This document shows, in pieces, positions 10,196-18,048 of a stretch of 64,000 nt of DNA. How positions within the stretch are numbered: the stretch's first letter is position 1; every line of letters starts with the position of its first letter. Both the position numbers and the translations under genes were made by a program. The stretch spans positions 62,001 through 126,000 of the forward strand of contig CAVTAV010000009.1 of NCBI GenBank assembly GCA_963732795.1. Direction: 5' to 3'. This DNA comes from CAVTAV01 sp963732795. GTDB lineage: Bacteria > Pseudomonadota > Alphaproteobacteria > CAVTAV01. The notes below the pieces were generated by a model. It was not told the origin of the DNA and ran no database searches. It saw only the letters and a list, made by a program, of their open reading frames with translations.

Positions 10196-10568
10196 CTACT
10201 CTTGCCTTTCCACTTGATACCTTCTTCATACGTTTGACCGCCGTTTCGAGAGCATTTTTGGGATCAAATACGCTCTGTTTTTTTCGGGTGCCCGCAAGCA
10301 TCGTGAACTGCCACCTATCGGGTCCGAAATAGCCAAATACTCTATGCTGAACCTTTCCCGCCTTAAATCTGATTTCGCCCAGGCCTCGTTGAGGTCCTGA
10401 TAAGAGAGCGAACGTAGGTCGCTCCCACTCGTTCCGCGAGCGAGAGGCCAGAAATAGTAAGGCGGCATCAAACTCCGCCTGGGCTTCAATGCCAATGTGG
10501 GAATACCACCGCGCGACCGGGCTCGCTCCAGTGTCCGAAATATATACATTGAAGACCCAAATGTCCAT
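10179..10568 (-). CDS. HigB/RelE-like toxin (phage Gp49-like, DUF891 type)
   Basis: 129 residues from the ATG at 10568; a TTG at 10598 would add 10. The pattern GEIRFKAGKVQHRVFGYFG, FTMLAGTRKK and FDPKNALETAVKRMKKV is that of DUF891/HigB-type mRNA interferases, which cut mRNA on the ribosome. The N-terminal 60 residues (ARWYSHIGIEAQAEFDAAL) are longer than in minimal RelE. First gene of the three-gene operon, AT-richer than the surroundings. Confidence 0.75.
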   Translation of the reverse strand: MDIWVFNVYISDTGASPVARWYSHIGIEAQAEFDAALLFLASRSRNEWERPTFALLSGPQRGLGEIRFKAGKVQHRVFGYFGPDRWQFTMLAGTRKKQSVFDPKNALETAVKRMKKVSSGKARVDVWNP

Positions 10569-10597
10569 CGCAAAAATGCGATCTCCGACTTGACACA

Positions 10598-10619
10598 ATT
10601 ATCGCAAAAAATCGATAAT
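10598..10619. promoter_or_regulatory. Palindrome upstream of the toxin gene, probable XRE operator
   Basis: ATTATCG / CGATAAT arms with an 8-base A-rich spacer, 30 bases before the toxin ATG. On the minus strand the right arm contains GATAAT, a good -10 hexamer, so a bound repressor would block the promoter. Confidence 0.5.
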
Positions 10620-10632
10620 GCTTTCGTAAACG

Positions 10633-10662
10633 ACAAAGCCCGCTTTCAGAAGCGGGCTTTGT
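10633..10662. terminator. Strong bidirectional hairpin between island and tRNA
   Basis: Perfect 13-bp stem ACAAAGCCCGCTT / AAGCGGGCTTTGT with a TCAG loop. A-rich and T-rich stem bases on both sides suit rho-independent termination in either direction. It isolates the tRNA from the toxin operon. Confidence 0.65.
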
Positions 10663-10672
10663 CAAAGCCAAC

Positions 10673-10747
10673 TGCCCCGTGGTCTAACGGTAGGACGCGC
10701 GTCTCCCAAGCTGCGAGGTCCAGGTCCAAATCCTGGCGGGGCAGCCA
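10673..10747 (+). tRNA. tRNA-like gene, anticodon CCC (Gly-type), with one extra base in the anticodon arm
   Basis: Acceptor stem TGCCCCG / CGGGGCA with encoded CCA after discriminator G, D arm GTCT-AACGGTA-GGAC, 5-base variable region AGGTC and T arm CCAGG-TCCAAAT-CCTGG. The anticodon arm CGCG-T CTCCCAA GC-TGCG fits a canonical 5-bp stem and 7-base loop only if the C at about 10711 is removed. As given, the loop has 8 bases or the stem a bulge. The T loop has C at position 55 instead of T. T1-A72 and G73 are typical of tRNA-Gln, not Gly. It could be an island-borne tRNA, a pseudo-tRNA or a copy with a sequencing insertion. Confidence 0.6.
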
Positions 10748-11343
10748 CTCTTAACCACCAAGCCTGAATTGGCACATCATCGTATATAGAGACTACGGAA
10801 TTTATCCAAAAACCTTGTCTTCTGCAACTAGGTAATACACCCAAAAGCCATGGCCCAGCCATAGAAAGCGCGCTCGAACACCCAAATTTCCGGGTAAGCC
10901 AAAGGTCGCAACCATCCATGTTGCCGTTGCTCAGTTCGCACGAACAGAACTACTGACTTATGAATAATTTCCTTGACTCTGTGAAAATGTTCCCGTATCG
11001 TTCTCCCGCTTTCCGGCGGTCGCGAGGCCGGGAGGAACCGGTGGGACGAGGGGCTTGCCCTTCTAGACCACAGGCTGCCGGCGCGGGTCGTCCGGGTATC
11101 AAATCGGGCCCCGTTGCGAAAGGATGTGCGTCAGCCGAAGCCGTCCGTCGCCCTCGTTGGTAGGCGGCTACGCTACCGGCGCACCTGAATCTCCACGCGT
11201 TGTTAGTATCCTGCTTGAGACCTGAACAAGCCGTGGAGCTCGGACACAAGAGGCGACACCCCCGCGTCGGCCGCCGTTTCCTTGGGCCGCCCCGTCCGCT
11301 CGGACGGGCGCGGTTGCTTGTGTTTTTCCTTCCCCCCTTCCCC

Positions 11344-11380
11344 GTCATTGCGAGCGACCGTAGGGAGCGCGGCAATCCAG
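11344..11380. repeat. GTCATTGCGAGCG...GCGGCAATCCAG repeat
   Basis: Copy of a short palindromic element seen in many bacterial genomes. Related copies here lie at 15463, 23027 and 23081. Confidence 0.6.
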
Positions 11381-11497
11381 ATGTCAGATGTCAGGAATCA
11401 GATGTCAGGAGTCTGGATCGCCAGCTTACTCCGCCGAAGCAGCCACTTCGGCTGCGAAGGCCGGACGGCGCTGACGGCTGAGACAAGTCTCCTCCTC

Positions 11498-11579
11498 CGT
11501 CATCCCGGCCTTGAGCCGGGATCCACTGTCGCACGCTCGGACCTATGACCCTGGGTCCCGGCTCAAGGCCGGGATGACG
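11498..11579. repeat. Inverted repeat with perfect 24-bp arms
   Basis: Arms CGTCATCCCGGCCTTGAGCC(GGGA) at 11498-11521 and the exact complement at 11556-11579, 34-base spacer. It belongs to the common TCATCCCGGCCTTGAGCCGGGATCC class of intergenic palindromes. Confidence 0.75.
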
Positions 11580-11645
11580 CGTGGGGGGGCCGGGAAGACG
11601 CGAGGGGGGCCGGGATGACGCGTGGGGGCCGGGATGAGCGGAGGG
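11574..11645. repeat. G-rich tandem repeat
   Basis: Three to four imperfect units of about 22 bases built on GGGGCCGGGATGACGCG, directly extending the right arm of the preceding inverted repeat. G runs of 4-7 make this a likely site of sequencing error and possible G-quadruplex formation. Confidence 0.6.
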
Positions 11646-11658
11646 GCGGGTTGCGGGC

Positions 11659-12768
11659 TTAATCCAGCCGCTTCCTGAAGCGCAGCACCGCCAGGGTAAT
11701 CAGCACCAGGAAAATCACGAAAAGCGGCCAGATGTCGGGCCAGACTTCGCTGGCGGTGGCGTCGCGCAGCACGATGCCGCGGAGGATGCGGAGGAAGTGG
11801 GTGACCGGCATGAACTCGGCGACGATCTGGACCGCGCGCGGCATCCCGTCATAGGGGAAGATGAAGCCGGATAGCAGCACCTGGGGCAGAAGGGTCAGGA
11901 TCGAAATCTGGAAGGATTGGAACTGGGTCTGGGCCTGGGCCGAGACGATCAGGCCGATGGCGAGGGTCGCGGCGATGAAGACGCCCGCCGCGATATAAAG
12001 CTGCAACAGGGAGCCCGCGATCGGCACGTTGAACAGGAACACGCCGAGCGACAGGATGATCGTGATCTGGATATAGCCGATCACGATGAAGGGCACGATC
12101 TTGCCGATCATCAGCTCGTAGGTTTGCACGGGCGTGGTGATCAGGAGCTCGATATTGCCGCGCTCCTTCTCGCGCACGATCGAGGCGGCGGCGAACAGCA
12201 CCAGGGTCTGGGTCAGGATGATCGCGCACAGGCCGGGCACGACGAACACCGCCGAGCGGCCTTCCGGATTGTAGAGCGCGCGGATTTCGAAGGTGCGCGG
12301 CTTCTGCACGACGTCGAGCGAGGTCGGCGGGGTGCGGGTCATGAAGGGAAGCTGGCTGAGTTGGCGCGCGGAGGCGAAGACGGTCGGGTCGCTGCCGTCG
12401 ACCAGAAGCTGGGCGGCCGGGCGGTCGCCGCGCGCGAGGCGGTTGGCGAAATCGGCCGGGATCACGATGCCGATCGAAATCTTGCCCTCGCGCAACAGCG
12501 CCTCGAGCTTTGCCGGCGTATCGACCAGATATTTGGGATTGACGATCTGGGTCGCGCGGGCGTCCTCGACCAGCTGGCGCGCGGCCTGGGTGCCGGCGAG
12601 ATCGGCGACGCCCGCGGTCAGATGGCGGACGTCCTGGTTGATGCCGTAGCCGAAGATCAGGGTCAGCGTCAGCGGAATGCCGGCGATCATGCCGAGGGTC
12701 AGCCGGTCGCGCCGGAGATGCATGAATTCCTTATGGGCGATCGCGAAGATGCGGCGGAGCATTTTCAT
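11659..12768 (-). CDS. ABC-2 type transporter permease (YbhS/YbhR-like)
   Basis: 369 residues from the ATG at 12768. One N-terminal membrane helix (GMIAGIPLTLTLIFGYGI), a large extracytoplasmic domain (residues about 55-165) and five C-terminal helices holding the ABC-2 signature (NIELLITTPVQTYELMIGKI; LLPQVLLSGFIFPYDGMP; ILRGIVLRDAT). Start overlaps the ATPase stop (ATGA). In the longest single reading frame it appears fused to the ATPase, but that is produced by a frame error near 12899. It probably exports a drug or lipid-like compound with the HlyD protein. Confidence 0.86.
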   Translation of the reverse strand: MKMLRRIFAIAHKEFMHLRRDRLTLGMIAGIPLTLTLIFGYGINQDVRHLTAGVADLAGTQAARQLVEDARATQIVNPKYLVDTPAKLEALLREGKISIGIVIPADFANRLARGDRPAAQLLVDGSDPTVFASARQLSQLPFMTRTPPTSLDVVQKPRTFEIRALYNPEGRSAVFVVPGLCAIILTQTLVLFAAASIVREKERGNIELLITTPVQTYELMIGKIVPFIVIGYIQITIILSLGVFLFNVPIAGSLLQLYIAAGVFIAATLAIGLIVSAQAQTQFQSFQISILTLLPQVLLSGFIFPYDGMPRAVQIVAEFMPVTHFLRILRGIVLRDATASEVWPDIWPLFVIFLVLITLAVLRFRKRLD

Positions 12769-13743
12769 GACGCGGCGCTCCCCGTCCTGACCGTGCGTCG
12801 CCCGCCATTCGTGCCACCATGCGTGACCGCGACGAAGACGTCCTCCAGGCTCGGCTGTTCGGTATGGGCCTCGCCCGCCACGCCTTCCTTCGAGAGCGAC
12901 ATCGCCCACCGCCGCCGCCGGATCGCCGACATGCTCGCGCAGCAGCACATGCATCCGGCTGCCGAGCTGGGTAACGCTCTTGACCCAGGGCTGGTTTTGC
13001 AGCGCCTGCCGCACGGGCCGGAAGTCCTCGGCCTCGATCTCGACCACCAGGCCGTCGATCCGGTCCATCAATTCGCGGGGCGAGCCTTTGGCGGCAAGCC
13101 GGCCGTTCTCCAGAATCGCGAGCTCATGGCAGCGTTCGGCCTCGTCCATGTAATGGGTCGAGACCAGAATCGTCGTGCCCTGATCGAGAAGCTCGAACAG
13201 GCTTTCCCAGAAGTCGCGCCGGCTTTCGGGATCGACCGCGCTGGTGGGCTCGTCGAGAAACAGAAGCTCGGGCCGGTGGATCATGGCGCCGGCCAGGGCG
13301 AGGCGTTGCTTCTGGCCGCCGCTCATGGTGCCGGTGCGCTGGCGGGCGAGCTTGGTCAGATTGAATTGCTCCATGACCTCGGCGATGCGGGCCCGGCGCC
13401 GGTCACGGGGAAGCGTGTAGATCTCGGCGAGGAACTCCAGGTTCTCGCGGACTTCGAGATCGTCATAGAGCGAGAATTTCTGGGTCATGTAGCCGATCTT
13501 CCGGCGCAACGCCTCGGCCTCCTTCGGCACCTTGTAGCCGAGCACCGTCGCCTCGCCTTCGGTCGGGGTCAGAAGACCGCACAGCATGCGGATGGTGGTG
13601 GATTTGCCCGAGCCGTTCGGGCCCAGGAAGCCGTAAATCTTGCGGCGCGGAATATCGAGATCGACGTGATCGACGGCAGTGACGTTGCCGAAGCGGCGGG
13701 TCAACCCGCGGGTCACGATGGCCGGATCGGTGTCGGACGCCAT
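12765..13743 (-). CDS. ABC transporter ATP-binding protein (YbhF-like, frameshifted)
   Basis: Single nucleotide-binding domain: Walker A GPNGSGKST (residues about 40-48), Q-loop MTQKFSLYDDL, signature MSGGQKQRLALAGA, Walker B LLFLDEPTSAVDPESR and switch His in STHYMDEAERC. Near 12899 an extra base shifts the frame; the natural C-terminus is LSKEGVAGEAHTEQPSLEDVF followed by a short Gly/Arg/Thr-rich tail ending at 12765. E. coli YbhF has two ATPase halves; this one has a single half and one permease gene. ATGA overlap with the permease and a one-base overlap with the HlyD gene show tight coupling. Confidence 0.86.
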
Positions 13744-14705
13744 TATTCGGACGCTCCCTGGCCGAACGTCACCTGGACCGGCAATCCGGTCGGAAGGTCG
13801 ACCGAGGTCGCCTCGGTCAAGTCGATCTTGGAGAGATAGCTCAGCCGTCCGCGGTCGTATTCCGTGAGCGCGAAGAACGGCGTGAAGGCGGCATCGTCGG
13901 AGATCATCCGCACCCGGCCCTTGAACGGCTTGTCGTAGCCTTCGATATGCACACTCGCCATGACGCCGGGCTTCACCTGAGGCCGCACGGAAGCCGGCAC
14001 ATAAACCCGCGCATAGGGGTTCCCGCCCCTGAGCATCACCATCACCGTGTCCCCCTGGCGCGGCCGTTCGCCGAGCCGATAGGGGATGGAATCGACCACG
14101 CCGTCCACCGGCGCTTTGATGGTGTAGCGGTCCTCCTGCGTGGTGACATCGTCGAGCGCGGCCTGGGCGGCATCCACGGCGGCGGCGGCCTGCTCCAGCT
14201 CCTCGGGCGTGGTGCCGTTCAGCGACGCGGCCAGCGCGGCGCGGGCGGCGTTGCGGGCGGAGACGGCGGTGTCGTAATCGTTCTTGCGGGCATCCTCGAC
14301 GGATTGCGACTGGAAGCCCCGCTTCACCAGCTCCTTGGCGCGGTCGTATTCCTTCTTGGCCGTCGTAACCCGGCTTTCGGCCCCGGCGAGATCGGCGCGC
14401 TGCTGCTCGATGATCTCCTTGCGCGGCCCGCGCTCCAATTCGGCGAGCCGGCCCTTGGCCTGCATCAGGAGCCCGTCCTTGTTCATCCGTTGCGCGTCGA
14501 TCCGGGAGGTGTCGAGCTTGAGAAGCGGCTCGCCGGCCGTCACGTGATCGCCTTCCTTGACCATAATCTGCGCGATCGGCTCATACGCTTCCGCGACGAG
14601 ATCATAACGGTCCCGCTCCAACGTGCCGACGGCGGGCGGCTCGTCGTGACTGCCGCAACCCGCCAGCAGGATCGCAAGTCCGAGGAGGGCGTGACTTCTT
14701 TTCAT
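13743..14705 (-). CDS. HlyD family membrane-fusion lipoprotein (YbhG-like)
   Basis: 320 residues. Lipobox LAGCG at residues 14-18 of a short signal peptide, so probably anchored by lipid to the inner membrane. Then come a biotinyl-lipoyl half (EPIAQIMVKEGDHVTAGEPLLKL), a long alpha-hairpin (about residues 80-190), the second lipoyl half (DRYTIKAPVDGVVDSI) and a beta-barrel domain (VYVPASVRPQVKPG). It bridges the permease to an outer membrane channel, none of which is in the window. Stop overlaps the ATPase start. Confidence 0.88.
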   Translation of the reverse strand: MKRSHALLGLAILLAGCGSHDEPPAVGTLERDRYDLVAEAYEPIAQIMVKEGDHVTAGEPLLKLDTSRIDAQRMNKDGLLMQAKGRLAELERGPRKEIIEQQRADLAGAESRVTTAKKEYDRAKELVKRGFQSQSVEDARKNDYDTAVSARNAARAALAASLNGTTPEELEQAAAAVDAAQAALDDVTTQEDRYTIKAPVDGVVDSIPYRLGERPRQGDTVMVMLRGGNPYARVYVPASVRPQVKPGVMASVHIEGYDKPFKGRVRMISDDAAFTPFFALTEYDRGRLSYLSKIDLTEATSVDLPTGLPVQVTFGQGASE

Positions 14706-15403
14706 GACTCGGAGTCCTTTCCCGGGCTCGGTTTGGCCGACCCGGCTCCTTCGATGAACAAGTGCTGGATATGCTCGATCCGCTCGGCGGCGAAGTTCTT
14801 GTCGAGCTTGTAGCCGAGCAGCGGCCCGAGAACCGGCGCGGCGATTACCGGGAAGACCGTCATGCCGAGCATGGAAAGCAGCGTGTGCTTGGGATCGAGG
14901 TCGGATCTGAGCTGGCCGCTCTCGATCTTCTGCGCGATCAGGCCCGGCAACAGCTTGGTCACCTGGCCGGCGAATTTGTCGACGAACAGCTTGCGGAACG
15001 GCGAATCGTGGGTCGCCACCTCGCGCAGCAGGATGTTGGGCAGCCAGGGCTGCTCCATCATGGTCTGGAAATAGACCCCGAGGAACCGCTCGATCGGCAG
15101 CCCCTCCGGCCCCGAGTCCGCCGCGACGGCCTGGATGCGCCCGAGCAGGGTCTCCAAGGTCTCGACGAACACGGCTTCATAAAGCCCGGCCTTGTCGCCG
15201 AAATAATAGGACACCATGGCCGGCGTGACGCCCGCCGCCTTGGCGATCTCGCGCAAGCCCACCTCGCCGAGGCCCTTCTCCGAGAACAGCCGCTGCGCCG
15301 TCTCGATCAGAAGCCGCCGCACATCCTCGCCATGGGCCGAGGACGGCCGCCCCGGCCGGCGGGCCTTTCGCGTCTTGGTGTGTGTCGTGGCTTTCTTGAC
15401 CAT
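14702..15403 (-). CDS. TetR/AcrR family regulator of the efflux operon (CecR/YbiH-like)
   Basis: 233 residues. A basic lead is followed by the TetR HTH (LLIETAQRLFSEKGLGEVGL, then AKAAGVTPAMVSYYFGDKAGLYEAV) at about residues 30-80 and a ligand-binding domain (FLGVYFQTMMEQPWLPNILLREVATHDSP) typical of DUF1956-containing CecR relatives. First gene of the four-gene operon; its stop overlaps the HlyD start. A 24-bp palindrome lies 9 bases upstream, so it probably represses its own operon until a ligand binds. Confidence 0.87.
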   Translation of the reverse strand: MVKKATTHTKTRKARRPGRPSSAHGEDVRRLLIETAQRLFSEKGLGEVGLREIAKAAGVTPAMVSYYFGDKAGLYEAVFVETLETLLGRIQAVAADSGPEGLPIERFLGVYFQTMMEQPWLPNILLREVATHDSPFRKLFVDKFAGQVTKLLPGLIAQKIESGQLRSDLDPKHTLLSMLGMTVFPVIAAPVLGPLLGYKLDKNFAAERIEHIQHLFIEGAGSAKPSPGKDSES

Positions 15404-15411
15404 GGAGGCCT

Positions 15412-15435
15412 AATTAATCGAACGTTCAATTAATT
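15412..15435. promoter_or_regulatory. TetR operator palindrome
   Basis: AATTAAT-C-GAACGTTC-A-ATTAATT: a 24-bp dyad with a single mismatched pair, centred on GAACGTTC, 9 bases before the TetR start codon. It is AT-rich in a GC-rich genome. Position and form fit autorepression by the adjacent TetR protein. Confidence 0.78.
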
Positions 15436-15462
15436 TCAAGGGGAAAATTTAGGAGAGGACTT

Positions 15463-15537
15463 GTCATCGCGAGGCGCGTAGCGCCGCGGCGATCCAGACG
15501 CCCCGGATTGCCACGGCGGCCTTCGGCCTCCTCGCAA
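15463..15537. repeat. GTCATCGCGAGG...CCTCGCAACGC inverted repeat
   Basis: Two nested palindromes of the TCATTGCGAGG-type element in the gap between the TetR operon promoter and tam. Confidence 0.5.
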
Positions 15538-15552
15538 CGCCGACGGGTCGGT

Positions 15553-16335
15553 CTACTTCTGCGCGACGATGAAGAGGCGCGGGTACGGCAGGAGGACGGT
15601 GCCGTCTTGTTCGACGTCGTAAGCCGTGGCGAGGGCGGCGCTGTACATCGCGAGGAAATCCGCGCGCTCGTTTTGGGATAGGGGATCGAGGAACGGTCTC
15701 AGCCCCGTTCCCTTGAGCCATTCGACGATGCCGTCGATGCCCTTGAGCTGGGGCACATAGATCGTACGCCAGAGATCGACGCGGCGGCAGAGCGGACGGA
15801 GCATGCGGTAGTAGTCATTGAACGTGCCGATCACCGCGCGGGCGCCGCTGCGCTCGGTAACGGAAGGTCCCAGCTTTTCGGCCCAGGGGCCGAAGCGCGC
15901 CGTATCGCGCATAAGGACGTGGCACGGCTCGTCGAGATTGTCCGGCATCTGCACCGCCAGCGCGCCGCCCTGCGGCAGCACGTCGGCGAGGCGCGGGAAC
16001 AGCGCGGCATGGTCCGACAGCCATTGGAGCGTGGCGTTGGAGAAGATGAGGTCGGGCGGTAATTCGGGCGCCCAGTCCGCGATGTCGCCGAGCACGAACG
16101 GGACCTCGGGCAGCCTGGTCTTCGCCTTGGCGATCATGGCAGGCGAGGAATCGATGCCGGTGACCTCGGCATTGGGATAGCGGTAGACCAGTAATTCGGT
16201 GCTGTTGCCCGGCCCGCAGCCGAGATCGGTCACTGCGCCCGGATCGTCGATCGGCACATGGGCCAGTAGATCCAGCGCCGGCCGGGTCCGCTCCTCCTCG
16301 AATTTCTGGTATTGAGCGGCGTTCCAGTCGGCCAT
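15553..16335 (-). CDS. tam: Trans-aconitate 2-methyltransferase
   Basis: 260 residues. N-terminal WNAAQYQKFEEERTRPALDLL, SAM-binding motif I VTDLGCGPGNSTELL (about residues 36-50), acidic loop VTGIDSSPAMIAKA, then DLIFSNATLQWLSDH and VQMPDNLDEPCH. All are diagnostic for Tam, which methylates trans-aconitate and so removes an inhibitor of aconitase. Intact, single gene. Confidence 0.88.
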   Translation of the reverse strand: MADWNAAQYQKFEEERTRPALDLLAHVPIDDPGAVTDLGCGPGNSTELLVYRYPNAEVTGIDSSPAMIAKAKTRLPEVPFVLGDIADWAPELPPDLIFSNATLQWLSDHAALFPRLADVLPQGGALAVQMPDNLDEPCHVLMRDTARFGPWAEKLGPSVTERSGARAVIGTFNDYYRMLRPLCRRVDLWRTIYVPQLKGIDGIVEWLKGTGLRPFLDPLSQNERADFLAMYSAALATAYDVEQDGTVLLPYPRLFIVAQK

Positions 16336-16393
16336 CGGATCCTCCTTCGGTGCCGCGCCTGTTTGTCACATCTCGGCGGCCACGGGAAGAGAA

Positions 16394-17279
16394 TCAAGCG
16401 CCGATCTTGCGGCTCTCCGGCGGGGTCAGGCTGCCGAGCATCAGGATCGCGTCCTGGGACAGCCGGCTGAAGGGATTGGGCCAGCCATTAGCGGATGGAC
16501 CGGTCGAGGCCGCCGTCGGTACGAAATGCGTCACCCGTGGCAGACCCTGCCAGAAGACGGGTGCCGACCCGGACGCCGAAACACTGGCGCTCGGCAACGG
16601 CTCGGGGGCGGCCGGCGGCGCGGCATCGGCGACTTGGACGGGAGCGGCGCCCTGCCCTCCCTCGACGCCGATCTTCCGGGAAAACCGGTCATAGATCTCG
16701 CCGAGGCTCCGGGGCTGGCCATTCGCATAGAAGATGGAGCGGTTGGCGCGGGCGGCTTCGGGGAACATCGTATCGGCGCGGGCCGAGGCATTCCGACCCA
16801 TCGCGCCGAGGAATTTGGTCGCCCCCTGGGCGCCGAGGAAATGGGCGAGATAGAGCTCGGTCGGGCCGACTTTGCGGCCGAGCGCGGATTCGAGCGCATC
16901 TTGGTTGTCGCGGGTATATTCCGCCGCCATCGCGGCCGAGAGCGGCGCATTGTCGCGAAGCGCCAGGGCCTGGGCGCGAACCTGCGGGCCGGCCGAGCCG
17001 TCCTTCAGCTCGGAGGCGAGCTTGCCGAGGCCGTAATCCGCCCCATGCTCCTTGATCATGTCGATCCAGGTCTTGTCGATGAACTGATAGAGCCCCCGGG
17101 CGCTGCTGGTCGAGGCCTGGGCATGGGGATCGAAATCCGCTCTCGGCGGCAGCTTTTGCCACCAGATAGGAAAAATCGACCCCCGTGCGGGCCGACGCCG
17201 CGCGCACGGAGCTGACGATATTCGCCGGAATCGCCTTGAGAACCGCCGGTTCCAGGCCTATGCCGCTGTTCAGGGCCAT
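16394..17279 (-). CDS. Lytic transglycosylase (SLT domain) protein (frameshifted)
   Basis: The SLT goose-lysozyme-like core reads FSYLVAKAAAES, then DFDPHAQASTSSARGLYQFIDKTW across a one-base insertion near 17138. The catalytic Glu is that of AAAES. The domain continues IKEHGADYG, DNAPLSAAMAAEYTRDN and YLAHFLGAQGA. The C-terminal 80 residues are a Pro/Ala/Ser-rich tail. It would cleave peptidoglycan between MurNAc and GlcNAc. No obvious signal peptide in either possible start (17279 or 17321). I chose 17279 because AAGGAG precedes it. Confidence 0.75.
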
Positions 17280-17453
17280 TCTGTGCTCGATCTCCTTGGA
17301 GCACATACTCGCAAGGCCCATGCCAAATAGACGGCGCTTTGAGCAGCCGCATCAGATAGTGCCGGAACGCAATTCGACGACCGCTGTGTTCACGGCTAAA
17401 CTGCCGGCCGGGCGCGGAAGCCATAACTTCCGTTGTGAATTTGGGGGTGGCTT

Positions 17454-18029
17454 ATGACATCGAACAGCAGAGCATGGCTGGCGGTCGGCTTGTTCTTCCT
17501 GGGCGTCGGCGCGGGGGCGGCGGTGCCCGCCTCGATCCTGCTCACCCGGCAGCAAGGGGTGGACCCGGCGACGGCGGCGCGGCTGCAGACACTCGAAGAC
17601 CGTGCGGCGATCCGCGACGTGATCATCGCCTATGGCCATGATCTGGACACCCGTGACTGGGCGGCCTTCGCCAATCTGTTCGCCAAGGACGGCGAATGGG
17701 TCGGCGGCATGGGCACGGCCAAAGGCCGGGCGGAAATCCAGAAGATGATGGAAACCACCATCGGCACCGATGCCAAGGCGACGAGCCCGGCGGGATTCAA
17801 GCCGGGCAATTTCCACGTCTTTACCAACATCTCGATCAAGGTGGACGGCGACATGGCGACCGCCGTCACGAAATGGATGTTCATCGTCACGACCGAGGAC
17901 AACAAGCCGCAGCCCTATTATCTCGGCCATTACGACGACACTTTCGTGCGCGAGGACGGCCAGTGGAAATTCCTCAAGCGCGTCGCCTACGGGGACATCC
18001 CGGCCGCCCCGCCGAAGACGTCCAACTGA
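17454..18029 (+). CDS. Membrane-anchored SnoaL/NTF2-like protein
   Basis: 191 residues. A single N-terminal hydrophobic segment (WLAVGLFFLGVGAGAAVPASILL) acts as signal or anchor, followed by one SnoaL-like_4 domain: LEDRAAIRDVIIAYGHDLDTRDWAAFANLFAKDGEW, then ending in the FVREDGQWKFLKRVAYGDIP motif. Fold fits a hydratase, isomerase or small-ligand binder, but no substrate can be read. Paired with the next gene, 19 bases downstream, which has the same fold. Confidence 0.78.
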   Translation: MTSNSRAWLAVGLFFLGVGAGAAVPASILLTRQQGVDPATAARLQTLEDRAAIRDVIIAYGHDLDTRDWAAFANLFAKDGEWVGGMGTAKGRAEIQKMMETTIGTDAKATSPAGFKPGNFHVFTNISIKVDGDMATAVTKWMFIVTTEDNKPQPYYLGHYDDTFVREDGQWKFLKRVAYGDIPAAPPKTSN

Positions 18030-18048
18030 GGGGTCTGGACGCGGCGCC

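Larger units (their letters stand above)
10748..11658. other. Gene-free repeat-rich region
   Basis: About 900 bases with no credible coding sequence; ORFs here have no start signals or family likeness. The left 220 bases are AT-rich. Then comes a GC-rich block of unknown nature (10990-11330) with inverted segments, followed by three repeat kinds listed separately and a short direct repeat ATGTCAGATGTCAGGAATCA at 11381. It may end in the terminator region of the ABC operon that begins at 11659 on the minus strand. Confidence 0.6.

Noticed and set aside
11574..11645. CRISPR-like array
   Set aside because: Units are G-rich and contiguous with no unique spacers and no cas genes nearby; simple tandem repeat.
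9332..11658. Prophage or integrative element in the tRNA
   Set aside because: No integrase, phage genes or duplicated tRNA 3-prime end was found; the AT-richer genes lie upstream of the tRNA, not at its 3-prime side.
11659..13743. A natural ATPase-permease fusion of 694 residues
   Set aside because: The join reads nonsense between 12899 and 12770, while the correct ATPase tail lies in another frame and ends at 12765 with an ATGA overlap. The fusion comes from a one-base error.
11917..13839. 640-codon plus-strand frame across the ABC genes
   Set aside because: Shadow of the ATPase and permease; low-complexity His/Gly/Asp/Glu composition and no start signal.
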